Source: Chitinophagales bacterium
GTDB taxonomy: Bacteria; Bacteroidota; Bacteroidia; Chitinophagales; Chitinophagaceae
NCBI GenBank assembly: GCA_025353485.1
Contig: JANXQO010000152.1
Span: 1 to 53,481 of the forward strand
Direction: 5' to 3'
Length of the DNA: 53,481 nt
Part shown: piece by piece, positions 33,332 through 42,278 of the stretch
How the letters are laid out: every line of letters begins with the position of its first letter
How positions within the stretch are numbered: the first letter of the stretch is position 1
Notes under the pieces: generated by a model
The model's database searches: none
What the model was told of the DNA's origin: nothing
Seen by the model: only the letters and a program-made list of their open reading frames with translations
Program-made: the position numbers and the translations under genes

Positions 33332-34312
33332 TTGAAATTTACTTCAATAGAAATATGTGCCGGCGCAGGCGGACAAGCTATCGGACTTGAAGAAGCAGGT
33401 TTTGAACATCTTGCACTTGTAGAAATTGAGCCACTAGCATGCCAAACGCTTAATAAAAATCGTCCACATTGGAACGTAATTGAATCTGACATTAAAAATT
33501 TTTCTTCAACTGAATATAATGGAATAGATCTTTTAGCCGGTGGAGTTCCATGTCCTCCGTTTTCAATTGCGGGCAAACAACTGGGACACCTTGATGAGAG
33601 AGATCTTTTTCCGGAAGCACTACGACTTGCAAAACAATGCAATCCTAAAGTGATAATGCTTGAAAATGTTCGTGGGCTTCTTGATATAAAATTCAAAGAA
33701 TACCGCCGACAGATTCTCAATGAACTTTACGAAATGGGTTATCAATGCGATTGGAGACTTGTTAATGCTTCTGATTTTGGAGTATCACAACTTAGGCCCA
33801 GAGCAATTCTCATTGCACTAAAGAAAAAATACTTTGATTATTTTGAATGGCCTGTAAAAAATGAAGATCCGCCTATAACTGTTGGTGAACTCTTGTATGA
33901 AGAAATGGGTTCACTGGGTTGGGAGAATGTTGACAATTGGAAATTAATTGCTAATAAGATTGCCCCAACACTTGTTGGTGGTTCAAAAAAACATGGCGGT
34001 GCTGACTTAGGACCAACAAGAGCTAAGCAAGCATGGGCAACTTTGGGTGTTGATGGTGGCGGACTTGCAAACCAACCTCCTGTAAATGGTTTTAATGCAA
34101 TGCCTAAACTAACTTTAAAAATGACTGCATTAGTTCAGGGATTTCCTAAGGATTGGAAATTTGTTGGTAAAAAAACTCCTGCATATCGACAAGTTGGAAA
34201 TGCTTTTCCTCCGCCTGTTGCAAGTGCCATCGGTATATCAATTAAAAAGGCATTAGAAAAATATGAACAAACGGCCAGCAAAAGAAAAAGGATCAAGAGC
34301 CAACCTGCGTGA
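33332..34312 (+). CDS. DNA (cytosine-5-)-methyltransferase of a type II restriction-modification system
   Basis: Modifies cytosine in the cassette's recognition site to protect the host. The C5-methyltransferase motifs run in order: SAM-binding SIEICAGAGG (5-14), catalytic PCPPFS with Cys74, ENV (111-113), QLRPR (153-157, the QxRxR motif) and a late VGNAFPPPVASAIG. The region between motifs VIII and IX (about 165-265) is short, so the target-recognition domain is small and the site probably short. The start is TTG, forced because a TAA immediately precedes it and motif I begins at residue 5. The next gene overlaps by 50 bases. Confidence 0.93.
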   Translation: MKFTSIEICAGAGGQAIGLEEAGFEHLALVEIEPLACQTLNKNRPHWNVIESDIKNFSSTEYNGIDLLAGGVPCPPFSIAGKQLGHLDERDLFPEALRLAKQCNPKVIMLENVRGLLDIKFKEYRRQILNELYEMGYQCDWRLVNASDFGVSQLRPRAILIALKKKYFDYFEWPVKNEDPPITVGELLYEEMGSLGWENVDNWKLIANKIAPTLVGGSKKHGGADLGPTRAKQAWATLGVDGGGLANQPPVNGFNAMPKLTLKMTALVQGFPKDWKFVGKKTPAYRQVGNAFPPPVASAIGISIKKALEKYEQTASKRKRIKSQPA

Positions 34313-34868
34313 CTACTTTCTTAAACATGTAGGTACTGTTCTTAATTCTGACACATTGAGAGATGTAGCCGGAACAAGTGAATGGGGAAGGCGTGTGAGA
34401 GAATTAAGAAATGAAGAAGGCATGAATATCGTAACACATAATGATAGGAGTGATTTAAAACCAGGAGAATATCTTTTGATAGATATCAAACCATTACCAT
34501 CATTTGAAAGAGGAATTTCCAAAGAGACAAGAGCATTTGTTTTAGATAGGAATGGTTTTACCTGTCAAATGTGCGGCGCAGCTGCAGGTGAACCTCATCC
34601 ATACGATCAGGGTAGAAAAACCCGTTTACACATTGGACATATTATTGACAAATCAATGGGAGGAACTGACGAACCGTCAAATCTTCGTGCAATTTGTTCT
34701 GTATGTAATGAAGGTGCCTCGAACTTAACTCTTAACAGGCCACAGGCAATTAAATTGCTTGCTCAAATAAGAAGATCTCCAACTCCTGACCAATTGGATA
34801 TTCTTAAATGGATTATTCAAAAGTTTCCTAAACAAACAAATGGAATTCTAAAAGAAATTACAAAATAG
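34263..34868 (+). CDS. HNH-type restriction endonuclease, partner of the methyltransferase
   Basis: Probable type II restriction enzyme. The C-terminal half is an HNH beta-beta-alpha-metal domain with a structural zinc site: Cys101-x2-Cys104 in TCQMCG and Cys145-x2-Cys148 in ICSVC. The catalytic His126 lies in RLHIGHIIDKSMGG, and Asn140 is in EPSNLRAIC. The N-terminal part (about 14-60, TVLNSDTLRDVAGTSEWGRRVRELR) looks like a winged-helix DNA reader. It is 201 residues and starts 50 bases inside the methyltransferase gene in another frame, so its translation follows that of the protective enzyme. Cleavage site and activity are unproven. Confidence 0.87.
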   Translation: MNKRPAKEKGSRANLRDYFLKHVGTVLNSDTLRDVAGTSEWGRRVRELRNEEGMNIVTHNDRSDLKPGEYLLIDIKPLPSFERGISKETRAFVLDRNGFTCQMCGAAAGEPHPYDQGRKTRLHIGHIIDKSMGGTDEPSNLRAICSVCNEGASNLTLNRPQAIKLLAQIRRSPTPDQLDILKWIIQKFPKQTNGILKEITK

Positions 34869-34899
34869 TAGCTATTTCTCCGCCGTTGATGTTCAATAG

Positions 34900-35203
34900 C
34901 GCCAATGTTATGCTGCTTCAACAACAGCGGAAATATTATCAATGAAAATACCAGCGCTATAATTAATATCTGACAAATCTCAACACCAACATTGAACATC
35001 AAAATTGAAGTAAAAAATTTATTCGGCGGTTAATGCCCTGTGGTATGATGTGCGTGAAACCTAATGTAAAATAGAACAATGCCACCTCATGCACAGGCGC
35101 ATTCCCCAATGAGTAATTAATGGTGTGTGCAGACAATTTGTGCCATCAATAAAAATCCTGCGAAAAAAATAATTGGTCTTTAATTTTGTTTATTGCTGTT
35201 CAC
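34900..35203 (-). pseudogene. Broken hupE/ureJ-like membrane protein gene
   Basis: Two bases after the TPR gene stop, a GTG at 35203 opens a frame that hits a TAA after seven codons. It resumes as RPIIFFAGFLLMAQIV (a signal or first helix), then needs a frame change near 35136 to continue as LSAHTINYSLGNAPV and FYFTLGFTHIIPQG, the HupE/UreJ signature. The expected DHILF-type core is missing. Beyond the gap another frame reads FNVGVEICQILIIALVF, a later HupE helix. It therefore carries a nonsense codon, a frameshift and an internal deletion. It was probably the third gene after DUF4331 and TPR; the restriction cassette ends about 35 bases away. Confidence 0.7.
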
Positions 35204-35204
35204 T

Positions 35205-36548
35205 TTATAATTTTTGTAATGCTTCAGTACTTTCTTTTTTAATATCCTGCTGCATAACAGGATCATGTTTTAATCCAAGGCCCAACATCATTTTTCCTTT
35301 TTCTGTATTTCCTGTTTTTGCATAAATCAATCCCGCTGTGCATAAAAGCATTGGGTTCTTGCTATGGGTAACAAAAGCTGCGTCTAAATAAGTCTGAGCT
35401 TTTTCCATTTCATTTCTTTTATAATACACCCAGGCCAGCGTTTCGTTCACATCAATATTTTTTGGCCTGCGGTTGTATTCTGCCAAAGCATGCTCCAGCG
35501 CTTTATTATAATTATTGTTTTGCAGGTATGCATATGCCAATTCTTTATCAGAATAATGGCCTATGGTGGGATCATCAATACTCATTTGTGCATTCTTATT
35601 CATTTCATTTATCACTTCTTCATTTATTGCATTTGCTTTTTCACTCTGCCCTGCATTGTAGTAAGTGATGGCAAGATTTTCTTTCACGCCCAGATCACTA
35701 ACCATATTTTGCGCCTGTTGATAATAGTATACGGCGCTGTCATATTTTTTTTCATAACTGGCTATACGGCCCAGTCCTGCCAGGGCATAAGCATAGCCGG
35801 GTCTGGCTGCCAGTGATAAATTATATTGAAAGGCAGCTTTATTTATATCACCCATATTTTCGTATAACCTGCCAAGTTGTGTTCTGCACCATTCTGTTGA
35901 TTCTTCTGAAGGCACACCAGCTTCTACTGCCATCTTCATTGCGCTTACAGCGCCGGGATAATCGCCATATATTTCACGCAAATATGCAATGCGTGAATAA
36001 GATCGCAGGTCAGGTCTTATGGAAACCATTTTGTCTGCAGCATCAAGGGCGGCATCATAATTTCCCATTTCCACATTGGCATCTACCAGTAAGCCATAAA
36101 CAAATGCACTATTAGGATTAATATTTACGGCCGTTGTTGCTGTTGCCAAACCATCAGCAAAATGATGCATGGATAATTGCAGCAATGATTTCAGCATCAA
36201 TGCTTCGTAGTTATCAGGTTCTGTTGCCAAAACGTTGTCTACCGTTTTCATGGCGGCTTTATCGTAATAAGCAATGTTACTGCTGATCCTTGCTTCCATG
36301 ATATATGCATTTGCAAGAGCAATGGCAGATTTTGTATCAGCAGGATTTGCTTTTATTTTATTAATGAGGTTATCAGTATTATTTTTTGCTGCCAACCATT
36401 CTGCATTGTTGCTATTATCTTTTCGGGGGAGCAAAGTATACACCGTATTATTTTCTGACTGCTGCTTGTTTTTATATTTAATTACAACAAAACTTATTGA
36501 CACGATAAAGAATGCTATGAGCATTATATACCAATAATTTTTTTTCAT
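35205..36548 (-). CDS. Membrane-anchored tetratricopeptide-repeat protein
   Basis: A 447-residue protein with one N-terminal transmembrane helix (residues 5-24, not clearly cleaved) and a periplasmic body of TPR helices. Repeats are recognisable around PADTKSAIALANAYIMEA, PDNYEALMLKSLLQLSMHHF, NSAFVYGLLVDANVEMGNY, GYAYALAGLGRIASYEKKY, NIDVNETLAWVYYKRNEMEKA and a last unit. It has no enzymatic motif, so a scaffold role is likely. It follows the DUF4331 gene by 112 bases, with a terminator between, and precedes the hupE remains. From memory this trio recurs in Bacteroidota. Confidence 0.85.
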   Translation of the reverse strand: MKKNYWYIMLIAFFIVSISFVVIKYKNKQQSENNTVYTLLPRKDNSNNAEWLAAKNNTDNLINKIKANPADTKSAIALANAYIMEARISSNIAYYDKAAMKTVDNVLATEPDNYEALMLKSLLQLSMHHFADGLATATTAVNINPNSAFVYGLLVDANVEMGNYDAALDAADKMVSIRPDLRSYSRIAYLREIYGDYPGAVSAMKMAVEAGVPSEESTEWCRTQLGRLYENMGDINKAAFQYNLSLAARPGYAYALAGLGRIASYEKKYDSAVYYYQQAQNMVSDLGVKENLAITYYNAGQSEKANAINEEVINEMNKNAQMSIDDPTIGHYSDKELAYAYLQNNNYNKALEHALAEYNRRPKNIDVNETLAWVYYKRNEMEKAQTYLDAAFVTHSKNPMLLCTAGLIYAKTGNTEKGKMMLGLGLKHDPVMQQDIKKESTEALQKL

Positions 36549-36604
36549 TTCAATGTATTTTTATAAGCATTTTAAGAGATCAAAAAGAGTATAATAAAAA
36601 CAAT

Positions 36605-36655
36605 TAAAAAAGAGGCTGCATCTACTGTGCATGCAAGGCTGCAAATGCAACCTCT
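36605..36655 (-). terminator. Terminator-like hairpin after the DUF4331 gene
   Basis: On the minus strand AGAGGTTGCAT pairs with ATGCAGCCTCT (one G-T pair) and is followed by a run of T. It begins a few bases after the DUF4331 stop and would lower read-through into the TPR gene. Confidence 0.7.
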
Positions 36656-36660
36656 TTGTT

Positions 36661-38823
36661 TTAACCTTTAACGATCCTGAGTGTTTGCTTTACAGTACCG
36701 TCTTTAATCAACTTAATAAGGTAAACCCCTGATGCCATGCCTTTGCTATTTAATAGCTCGGTATAACTACCGGCAGCCTGCCTTTTATTCATCAATATTT
36801 TTACCTGATTACCCTGCGCATCATACACCGCTATGGTTATTTGTGCAGCAGTTGTTAACTGGTATTGTATTGTTGTATTGTCTCTAAATGGGTTGGGAGA
36901 AGTTTTCATTACAAGCTCCGGCACATTTAAAATGCCAAAACTCTTGTTCATCTCCACCGGAATATTAGTGTTGGTAATAGTGTTTTCGGTAAGAACTCTC
37001 TCATTCTGCGCTGACCTGGATGAAGGTGGTGGTAAACAGTCACAGTTATGCGTGCCCGCCCATGGTGTTTGTTCAAAAGGAAACTCAGTTTTAAATGCAA
37101 TATCATTTGCTTCCACCCCTGTTTTATAATTTAGTACAGCCAAAAGCTTTGGAGTAAGCGGGCTTCCGCCGGATACAAAATCATCATACCATAAACCGAT
37201 AGCAGCTAAAACGATTCCGCTTACAGCCTGCAGTTCGATTCTCGTAACATCATCTTCCAGCCTTCTGCCGTTAGGGAAACCATCCATATTCGGAATGAAT
37301 TGTATTGTTTTATTTGCATACATCGGATCGGTTAGTCCCAGAACTGCGGCCTGCAATAATCCTTCACTACTAAACTTTGGATCTGTTCTTTGTGTAGCGG
37401 GTACAGCCATATTTAATCGTAACATATCTCCTCCATTTGGAAGAAAGTTATTGATAAATGGTTTTCCTTTTGCCAATGGATTACCATTTTTCCCGATTGC
37501 TAATTGGTAAGGAGCAAGGTTAGGTACACCGGTATGGAATATAGGCCAAAGATCTACTGAGCGTGGTTTATTGGGGCCAGGTAATAATAAAGCACCAAAA
37601 TTTGCTTCGCTTAGTGCTGTTCCATTTAATGCTGCATTTCCTTTTAAGCCATACAATCCGTTTTGTCCGTTTCCAAAACCAAATTGTCCTAATGAATTCT
37701 TTTGAATTCTTAAAGGGCTAAAAGCAGGAACGGCGCCGCCAAATTTTGCATCATCCATGTACAAAGCCAGTTCAGGATTATAGAAATAATTACCAAATTT
37801 TTTAATCCTTGAAAGATCCTGGTAAGGAGTCAGCCTGTTCCACAAATCTTTATCACCTATCGGAATAACGGCTTCGTTAGTTAATGGCATTCCCAATCTT
37901 GATACCTGTATCCATGGTCCGGAATGAGATTCAAAAGGGTTACCTTCATTCTTTTCATTTTTATCCTTATCATTATCTTCATCATCATTACCTGATTTGG
38001 AAACATCATTTAGCACACTAATTTTTTGCCTGCTTGCAGATGCCCAAACACCGATAACATAATCCGGATCAAGGATACTTTTTGCCTTGCTGATATCTTT
38101 GTGATTTTTTTGTAAATCCTCTACATCAATTTCCAAAGCAATGGTTGAAACGTTTTTGCATTTCAGGCCATCTTCAGAATGGGTAGGTCCCTGGCGGGGA
38201 GCATCTCCCAAATCAAAAATACCACCAAGATCAACAAAGAAAGGATCATCTACCGGGCCGCAAAAAACTCTTTCATCGGTACTGGCTGTCTTAATTGCCT
38301 GTTTCATTAGTGTTTCATAGCTCGGGGCGTTTAGGCCAACCGGAGAACTGATAGACCTTGCACCAATATTTGGTGGAGGCACAATACCGTTAGTAAGTAT
38401 AGTGCTGAAACTTTTTCCACCATTTGTACTTTTTTGCAAAGTATAGGTTGTTTTCAAATTCTCTTTACCCAGTCGGATATTAAAGAAGGTTGTTGGATCT
38501 TCATTTTTTCTTTTGAAGGTAAAGCGGTAAATGATATCATCCCCCGGAGTAGCTATGTTATTATCAATGTGAATCTCATAACGTACATCCTCGCTGAAAT
38601 GATAGAAATTAGGGCCACCCTGTGGCAATTGGAAAGGGATGTAATTGGCGATGATAATGATGTGGTTAGGAACTGTAGGACTTTTAAAAGCATATACATC
38701 AGTATTATCTGCCTCAGGATCATCAGCGATCATAGGTGCTTCCCTATGGCTGGATGCCCATACGGGGAAAGTGTTTAAAACCATAGAAAACAGCAGTATC
38801 GCTGCATAAATTTTTCGTTTCAT
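36661..38823 (-). CDS. DUF4331 protein secreted by the type IX system
   Basis: A 720-residue exported protein. The signal peptide ends FPVWASSHREAPMIADDPEAD, the last part being the hallmark start of DUF4331. The DUF4331 body extends to about residue 600 and contains an acidic low-complexity insert near 285-300 (NDDEDNDKDKNEKNEG). The C-terminal 80 residues are a type A sorting domain of the type IX secretion system (KTSPNPFRDNTTIQYQLT ... GSYTELLNSKGMASGVYLIKL), which implies export to the surface. The function of DUF4331 is unknown. It begins the group with the TPR and hupE-like genes. Confidence 0.9.
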   Translation of the reverse strand: MKRKIYAAILLFSMVLNTFPVWASSHREAPMIADDPEADNTDVYAFKSPTVPNHIIIIANYIPFQLPQGGPNFYHFSEDVRYEIHIDNNIATPGDDIIYRFTFKRKNEDPTTFFNIRLGKENLKTTYTLQKSTNGGKSFSTILTNGIVPPPNIGARSISSPVGLNAPSYETLMKQAIKTASTDERVFCGPVDDPFFVDLGGIFDLGDAPRQGPTHSEDGLKCKNVSTIALEIDVEDLQKNHKDISKAKSILDPDYVIGVWASASRQKISVLNDVSKSGNDDEDNDKDKNEKNEGNPFESHSGPWIQVSRLGMPLTNEAVIPIGDKDLWNRLTPYQDLSRIKKFGNYFYNPELALYMDDAKFGGAVPAFSPLRIQKNSLGQFGFGNGQNGLYGLKGNAALNGTALSEANFGALLLPGPNKPRSVDLWPIFHTGVPNLAPYQLAIGKNGNPLAKGKPFINNFLPNGGDMLRLNMAVPATQRTDPKFSSEGLLQAAVLGLTDPMYANKTIQFIPNMDGFPNGRRLEDDVTRIELQAVSGIVLAAIGLWYDDFVSGGSPLTPKLLAVLNYKTGVEANDIAFKTEFPFEQTPWAGTHNCDCLPPPSSRSAQNERVLTENTITNTNIPVEMNKSFGILNVPELVMKTSPNPFRDNTTIQYQLTTAAQITIAVYDAQGNQVKILMNKRQAAGSYTELLNSKGMASGVYLIKLIKDGTVKQTLRIVKG

Positions 38824-39169
38824 ACATTTTTTAATTTAAAAGTGATTGTAAAATTCCCTGTGATGTTGAAGTAGCTTTAATTATTTATATAGGTTTGTTA
38901 TCCTCCTGAACCTTGGTTAGCAAGCTGGTATTAAAGCGCTTTATTGTGCTAAAACCTATCTAATGAACAATGAGCGCTTTGGGGAAATTATTTTTAACAG
39001 GATAGGATTGCATGCATAAGAGGTACGAGATAATGCTTTCACATGGATTTAACTTTTCATTTTTTTTTTTGATTACTGCACTTCGGCAGTTAATGGGAGA
39101 ATGGATATATGTTCTTCGTGAACAATATGAGGAAGATCAAGAAGACAATGCCAGGTGTAGAATCATAAA
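38824..39169. other. 346-bp gene-free leader upstream of the DUF4331 gene with a long inverted repeat
   Basis: No gene is visible; a 26-codon frame ending near 39177 has no family features. The main structure is an inverted repeat: AAAGCGCTTTATTGT at 38933-38947 against ACAATGAGCGCTTT at 38967-38980, with a 19-base loop. It could be an operator or part of a structured 5' leader. A small hairpin ACTGC/GCAGT with a TTCG-type loop lies near 39077-39092. Confidence 0.4.
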
Positions 39170-40201
39170 CTAATACTCAAAATAAATTTCCGTAGCGCCG
39201 TAACCAAAGTTAGGATGGTACTGGTTTACAAAGGTCTTTGTTTCTTTTTTGGTTTTTAATATTTCATGTATCTCATCCTTCAGTTTGCCACTTCCTACAC
39301 CATGTATTACAATTAAGTTTGGCTGGCGGTGAGCTGTTGCTAAGTAATAATATTTCTCGAAGGCTTTTAATTGTAGGGTAAGAATTTCAAAGTTGGAAAG
39401 ATGTTTCCAGTCATCACTAAGTTTTTCAATGTGCAGGTCAATTACACTTCGGGCAGGCTCAAGGTTTTCTCTTGTTTTTGATGCATCATACATCCTGTAA
39501 CCGGCACCGGACAATGCTGTAAAATCATGTTTCTCTTCAACAACTTTATCAGGATAGGCCTCAAATAATTTATAAGAAAACGTAGGCTCATTCTTAAGTT
39601 TTATTTCTTCAATCTTCTTAAACAATTGTTTGGCTTTTAATTTCAGTGATGCTTCAAAATATTCTGCTTTCTTTTTATCAGCATTCATCAATGAGAATTC
39701 GAATACAAATTTTGGTGCGTCATTCATTTGCTCAAATGGAACATCATGCAAATAAAAATCAGTGAAAGAAAATATTTGGTTCTTTAATTCAAAATCAGGA
39801 GAGCCGCCAAAAGTTATTCGGTAATTAAAATTAAACGGATGTTCCGTTTGGTTGATAAGATAAAGTTTAAAAGATTCAACCACATCATCATCAAACTCCC
39901 GATAGCTATCGGGATTATCAAAAACCGGTAAAAATGCAAGCCATACTCCATTGCTCACTTTGTATTGAGAAGTGGCTTTTTCTTTTTTAATAGCATCAAT
40001 ATATATTTTTTCTTTTTTCTTTTCGAATAATTTCTTTTCAGAAAATCTTTTAAAATAAGGAAAGTCAATTTGATCCATGTAGACCGGAAACCTTACTCCG
40101 CCTACTTCTATGGTAACCATCTTATCATTAATTATTTCAATCACTTTACCTTCTTCCTGGGAATGAAGAACTAAAACTATATCACCAATTTGGTATTTCA
40201 T
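39170..40201 (-). CDS. DUF2027-Smr protein (MutS2-like C-terminal domain)
   Basis: A 343-residue protein. The N-terminal region (KYQIGDIVLVLHSQEEGKV) is a small SH3-like barrel, and the centre is DUF2027. The C-terminal 90 residues are an Smr domain with VIDLHIEKLSDDW and LIVIHGVGSGKLKDEIHEIL, a nicking-nuclease fold shared with MutS2. No MutS ATPase part is present. It is a Bacteroidota-typical architecture and its biological role is unknown. Residues 97-102 (PDSYRE) are encoded by a 16-bp perfect palindrome and look like an insertion compared with remembered homologues. Confidence 0.88.
   Translation of the reverse strand: MKYQIGDIVLVLHSQEEGKVIEIINDKMVTIEVGGVRFPVYMDQIDFPYFKRFSEKKLFEKKKEKIYIDAIKKEKATSQYKVSNGVWLAFLPVFDNPDSYREFDDDVVESFKLYLINQTEHPFNFNYRITFGGSPDFELKNQIFSFTDFYLHDVPFEQMNDAPKFVFEFSLMNADKKKAEYFEASLKLKAKQLFKKIEEIKLKNEPTFSYKLFEAYPDKVVEEKHDFTALSGAGYRMYDASKTRENLEPARSVIDLHIEKLSDDWKHLSNFEILTLQLKAFEKYYYLATAHRQPNLIVIHGVGSGKLKDEIHEILKTKKETKTFVNQYHPNFGYGATEIYFEY
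39898..39913. repeat. Perfect palindrome CCCGATAGCTATCGGG inside the DUF2027-Smr gene
   Basis: A 16-bp perfect palindrome read as Pro-Asp-Ser-Tyr-Arg plus one base. Same family as 25653-25668 (in ndh) and 11434-11451 (intergenic). Confidence 0.65.
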
Positions 40202-40223
40202 TTAGCAAAGGTATAGGCAAACG

Positions 40224-40258
40224 CCTCACCCTTATTCCCTCTCCTTAAGGAGAGGGGA
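40224..40258. repeat. CCTCACCC-CCCTCTCC palindromic repeat, intergenic copy
   Basis: CCTCACCCTTATT followed by the perfect palindrome CCCTCTCCTTAAGGAGAGGG (40237-40256). It lies in the gap 40202-40434 between the Smr and permease genes. Same design as 29195-29234 and 42279-42315. Confidence 0.75.
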
Positions 40259-40367
40259 GCACAGCAATAAAATTTATTTGTTGATAGCAGTTCAATGATG
40301 AAGTGAAAGGAATGATGGTAAGGATTTATTTTAAAGTGCCGCTTCTTAAAACAGATTTTACCGCTTT

Positions 40368-40408
40368 CCTTCTTCTTTAGGAGAAGGTGCCCAAAGGGGG
40401 GATGAGGT
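40368..40408. repeat. Related gene-border repeat (GGAGAAGG / GGGGGGATGAGG)
   Basis: On the minus strand CCTCATCCCCCCTTTGGG is followed by CACCTTCTCC and GAAGAAGG. It looks like a diverged or composite relative of the CCTCACCC repeats and lies 27 bases before the permease stop. Confidence 0.55.
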
Positions 40409-40434
40409 GGAGAAGGAGATGGAGGATGAGGTAC

Positions 40435-42159
40435 TCAATCAATCGTATCCTGCTTAGCAAGATGACTATGATGTCTGCTGTATAAAAAATAAATAGCTAA
40501 TCCAACTACCAGCCAAATTAAAAAGCGCAGCCAGTTTGTATATCCGAGTTCTGTCATCAAATAAAAACAACTTGCAAGACCAAGTACAGGAATGAGAGAA
40601 AGATTTTTTATAAAAGAAGCAATGGCAAGCGCAGTAGCTAAAATAACAAATAAAAAGAATGGAAGTTTATCACGAAAGCCTTCCCACCCTGCACTGTAAT
40701 CAAATAGCCCTAAAAAATTTTTCCAAAAAATAATTACGCCAACAATGTATAGAACAGGCACTATTAGTTTAGAGTTAATGTAAGGGATTTTAAATTTTGC
40801 CTTTGCTTCACCTGCTTCTCTTGCAGGCAATAAAAGTACGCCGCCGCATACAAGCACGAATGCAAATAAAGTTCCTATACTTGTCAGGTCAGTTACTTCA
40901 GTTAAGTTTAAAAACAAGGCAGGGATTGCAACAACCAATCCTGTAAGGATTGTAGAGAACGAAGGGGTTTTATATTTTGGATGAATGCGGCTGAATATTT
41001 TCGGCAGTAAACCATCACGGCTCATGCTCATCCATATACGTGGTTGCCCCATTTGAAAAACAAGTAATACACTTGCTGTTGCAACAACTGCACTAAAAGA
41101 AATAATATAACTGATCTTATTTAAGCCTACCTGTTTAAAAACAAATGCCAATGGATCACCTACCTGAAGTTGTTTATATGAAACCATGCCGGTTAAAACA
41201 ATTGCAATCAAAATATACAACACGGTGCAAATGATCAATGAGTATATCATTCCTTTCGGAAGATCCCGTTGCGGATTTTCACATTCCTCAGCCGTAGTTG
41301 ATATGGCATCAAAGCCAATGTAGGCAAAAAACACAGCCGATACACCTTTCATCATTCCGCCAAAACCATTTGGCAAAAAGGGACTCCAGTTGGCAGGCGC
41401 CACATAAAAAAATCCGATAGCAATTACGGCGATGATGACTACAACTTTTAATAAAACCATCATGTTGGTTGCCTTTCGGGTTTCTCTTATACCCACATAA
41501 ACCAGCCATGTAATTAAGAACACAATTACCAATGCCGGAAGATCAGCTATGATTCGCAGACTGCCCAATTGCGGCGCATGAATCCATGCATTATAACCTG
41601 TCTTTAAATTATCTGCTAAAGCATCAAAGCCTGTACCTGCCGCCATTTGCGTTGTTGCATCGGTAAAAGCTCTTGAAGCGCTTAAATAATCAGTAGTTAA
41701 AAATGAAGGAATGTGTATGTTGATCCCTTCAAGCAAGTTGGTAAAATATGCACTCCACGAAATTGCCACGGCAATATTTCCGATGGCATATTCCATTAAA
41801 AGATCCCATCCGATTATCCATGCTATCAATTCTCCAAACGCAGCGTAGGCATACGTATAAGCACTTCCGCTAACAGGTATCCGGCTGGCAAATTCTGCAT
41901 AACATAACGCTGAGAAGCCGGAACAAACTGCTGTAAGCACAAACAATAAAATTACTCCAGGGCCACCCTGGTATGATGCATTGCCAATGGTGGAAAAAAT
42001 ACCTGCGCCTACAATTGCGGCTATCCCCATTGCTGTAAGGTCTCTTACTTTTAAAACTTTTTTTAAGCCCGAAGAAGAATGTGTTGCATCTGAAAGCCCT
42101 TTTTCAGCATCACTTAAAATTGCAGTGATACTTTTTTTGCGAAACAATGGATGGGACAT
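40435..42159 (-). CDS. APC-superfamily amino-acid permease (cationic amino acid transporter type)
   Basis: A 574-residue inner-membrane transporter with about 12-14 hydrophobic helices. The first helix region VRDLTAMGIAAIVGAGIFSTIG carries the GAGIF substrate loop of the APC fold. FFAYIGFDAISTTAEECENPQRDLPKGM is the helix 6 to helix 7 segment typical of the CAT group, and GQPRIWMSMSRDGLLP follows. A long periplasmic insertion lies between helices 4 and 5 (about 150-205). Substrates are probably amino acids taken up with protons; specificity is not predictable. It is flanked by repeats and not clearly in an operon. Confidence 0.92.
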   Translation of the reverse strand: MSHPLFRKKSITAILSDAEKGLSDATHSSSGLKKVLKVRDLTAMGIAAIVGAGIFSTIGNASYQGGPGVILLFVLTAVCSGFSALCYAEFASRIPVSGSAYTYAYAAFGELIAWIIGWDLLMEYAIGNIAVAISWSAYFTNLLEGINIHIPSFLTTDYLSASRAFTDATTQMAAGTGFDALADNLKTGYNAWIHAPQLGSLRIIADLPALVIVFLITWLVYVGIRETRKATNMMVLLKVVVIIAVIAIGFFYVAPANWSPFLPNGFGGMMKGVSAVFFAYIGFDAISTTAEECENPQRDLPKGMIYSLIICTVLYILIAIVLTGMVSYKQLQVGDPLAFVFKQVGLNKISYIISFSAVVATASVLLVFQMGQPRIWMSMSRDGLLPKIFSRIHPKYKTPSFSTILTGLVVAIPALFLNLTEVTDLTSIGTLFAFVLVCGGVLLLPAREAGEAKAKFKIPYINSKLIVPVLYIVGVIIFWKNFLGLFDYSAGWEGFRDKLPFFLFVILATALAIASFIKNLSLIPVLGLASCFYLMTELGYTNWLRFLIWLVVGLAIYFLYSRHHSHLAKQDTID

Positions 42160-42278
42160 AAGCCTGAGTTTATAAAGGTAAATTAGGAAATATTGTCTGA
42201 ACTATGATTTATTGGAGTAAAAGATTTACATGATTATTTGGAGTGGAATTTCTTGTTACCGGTTGCTTATATGTTGTG

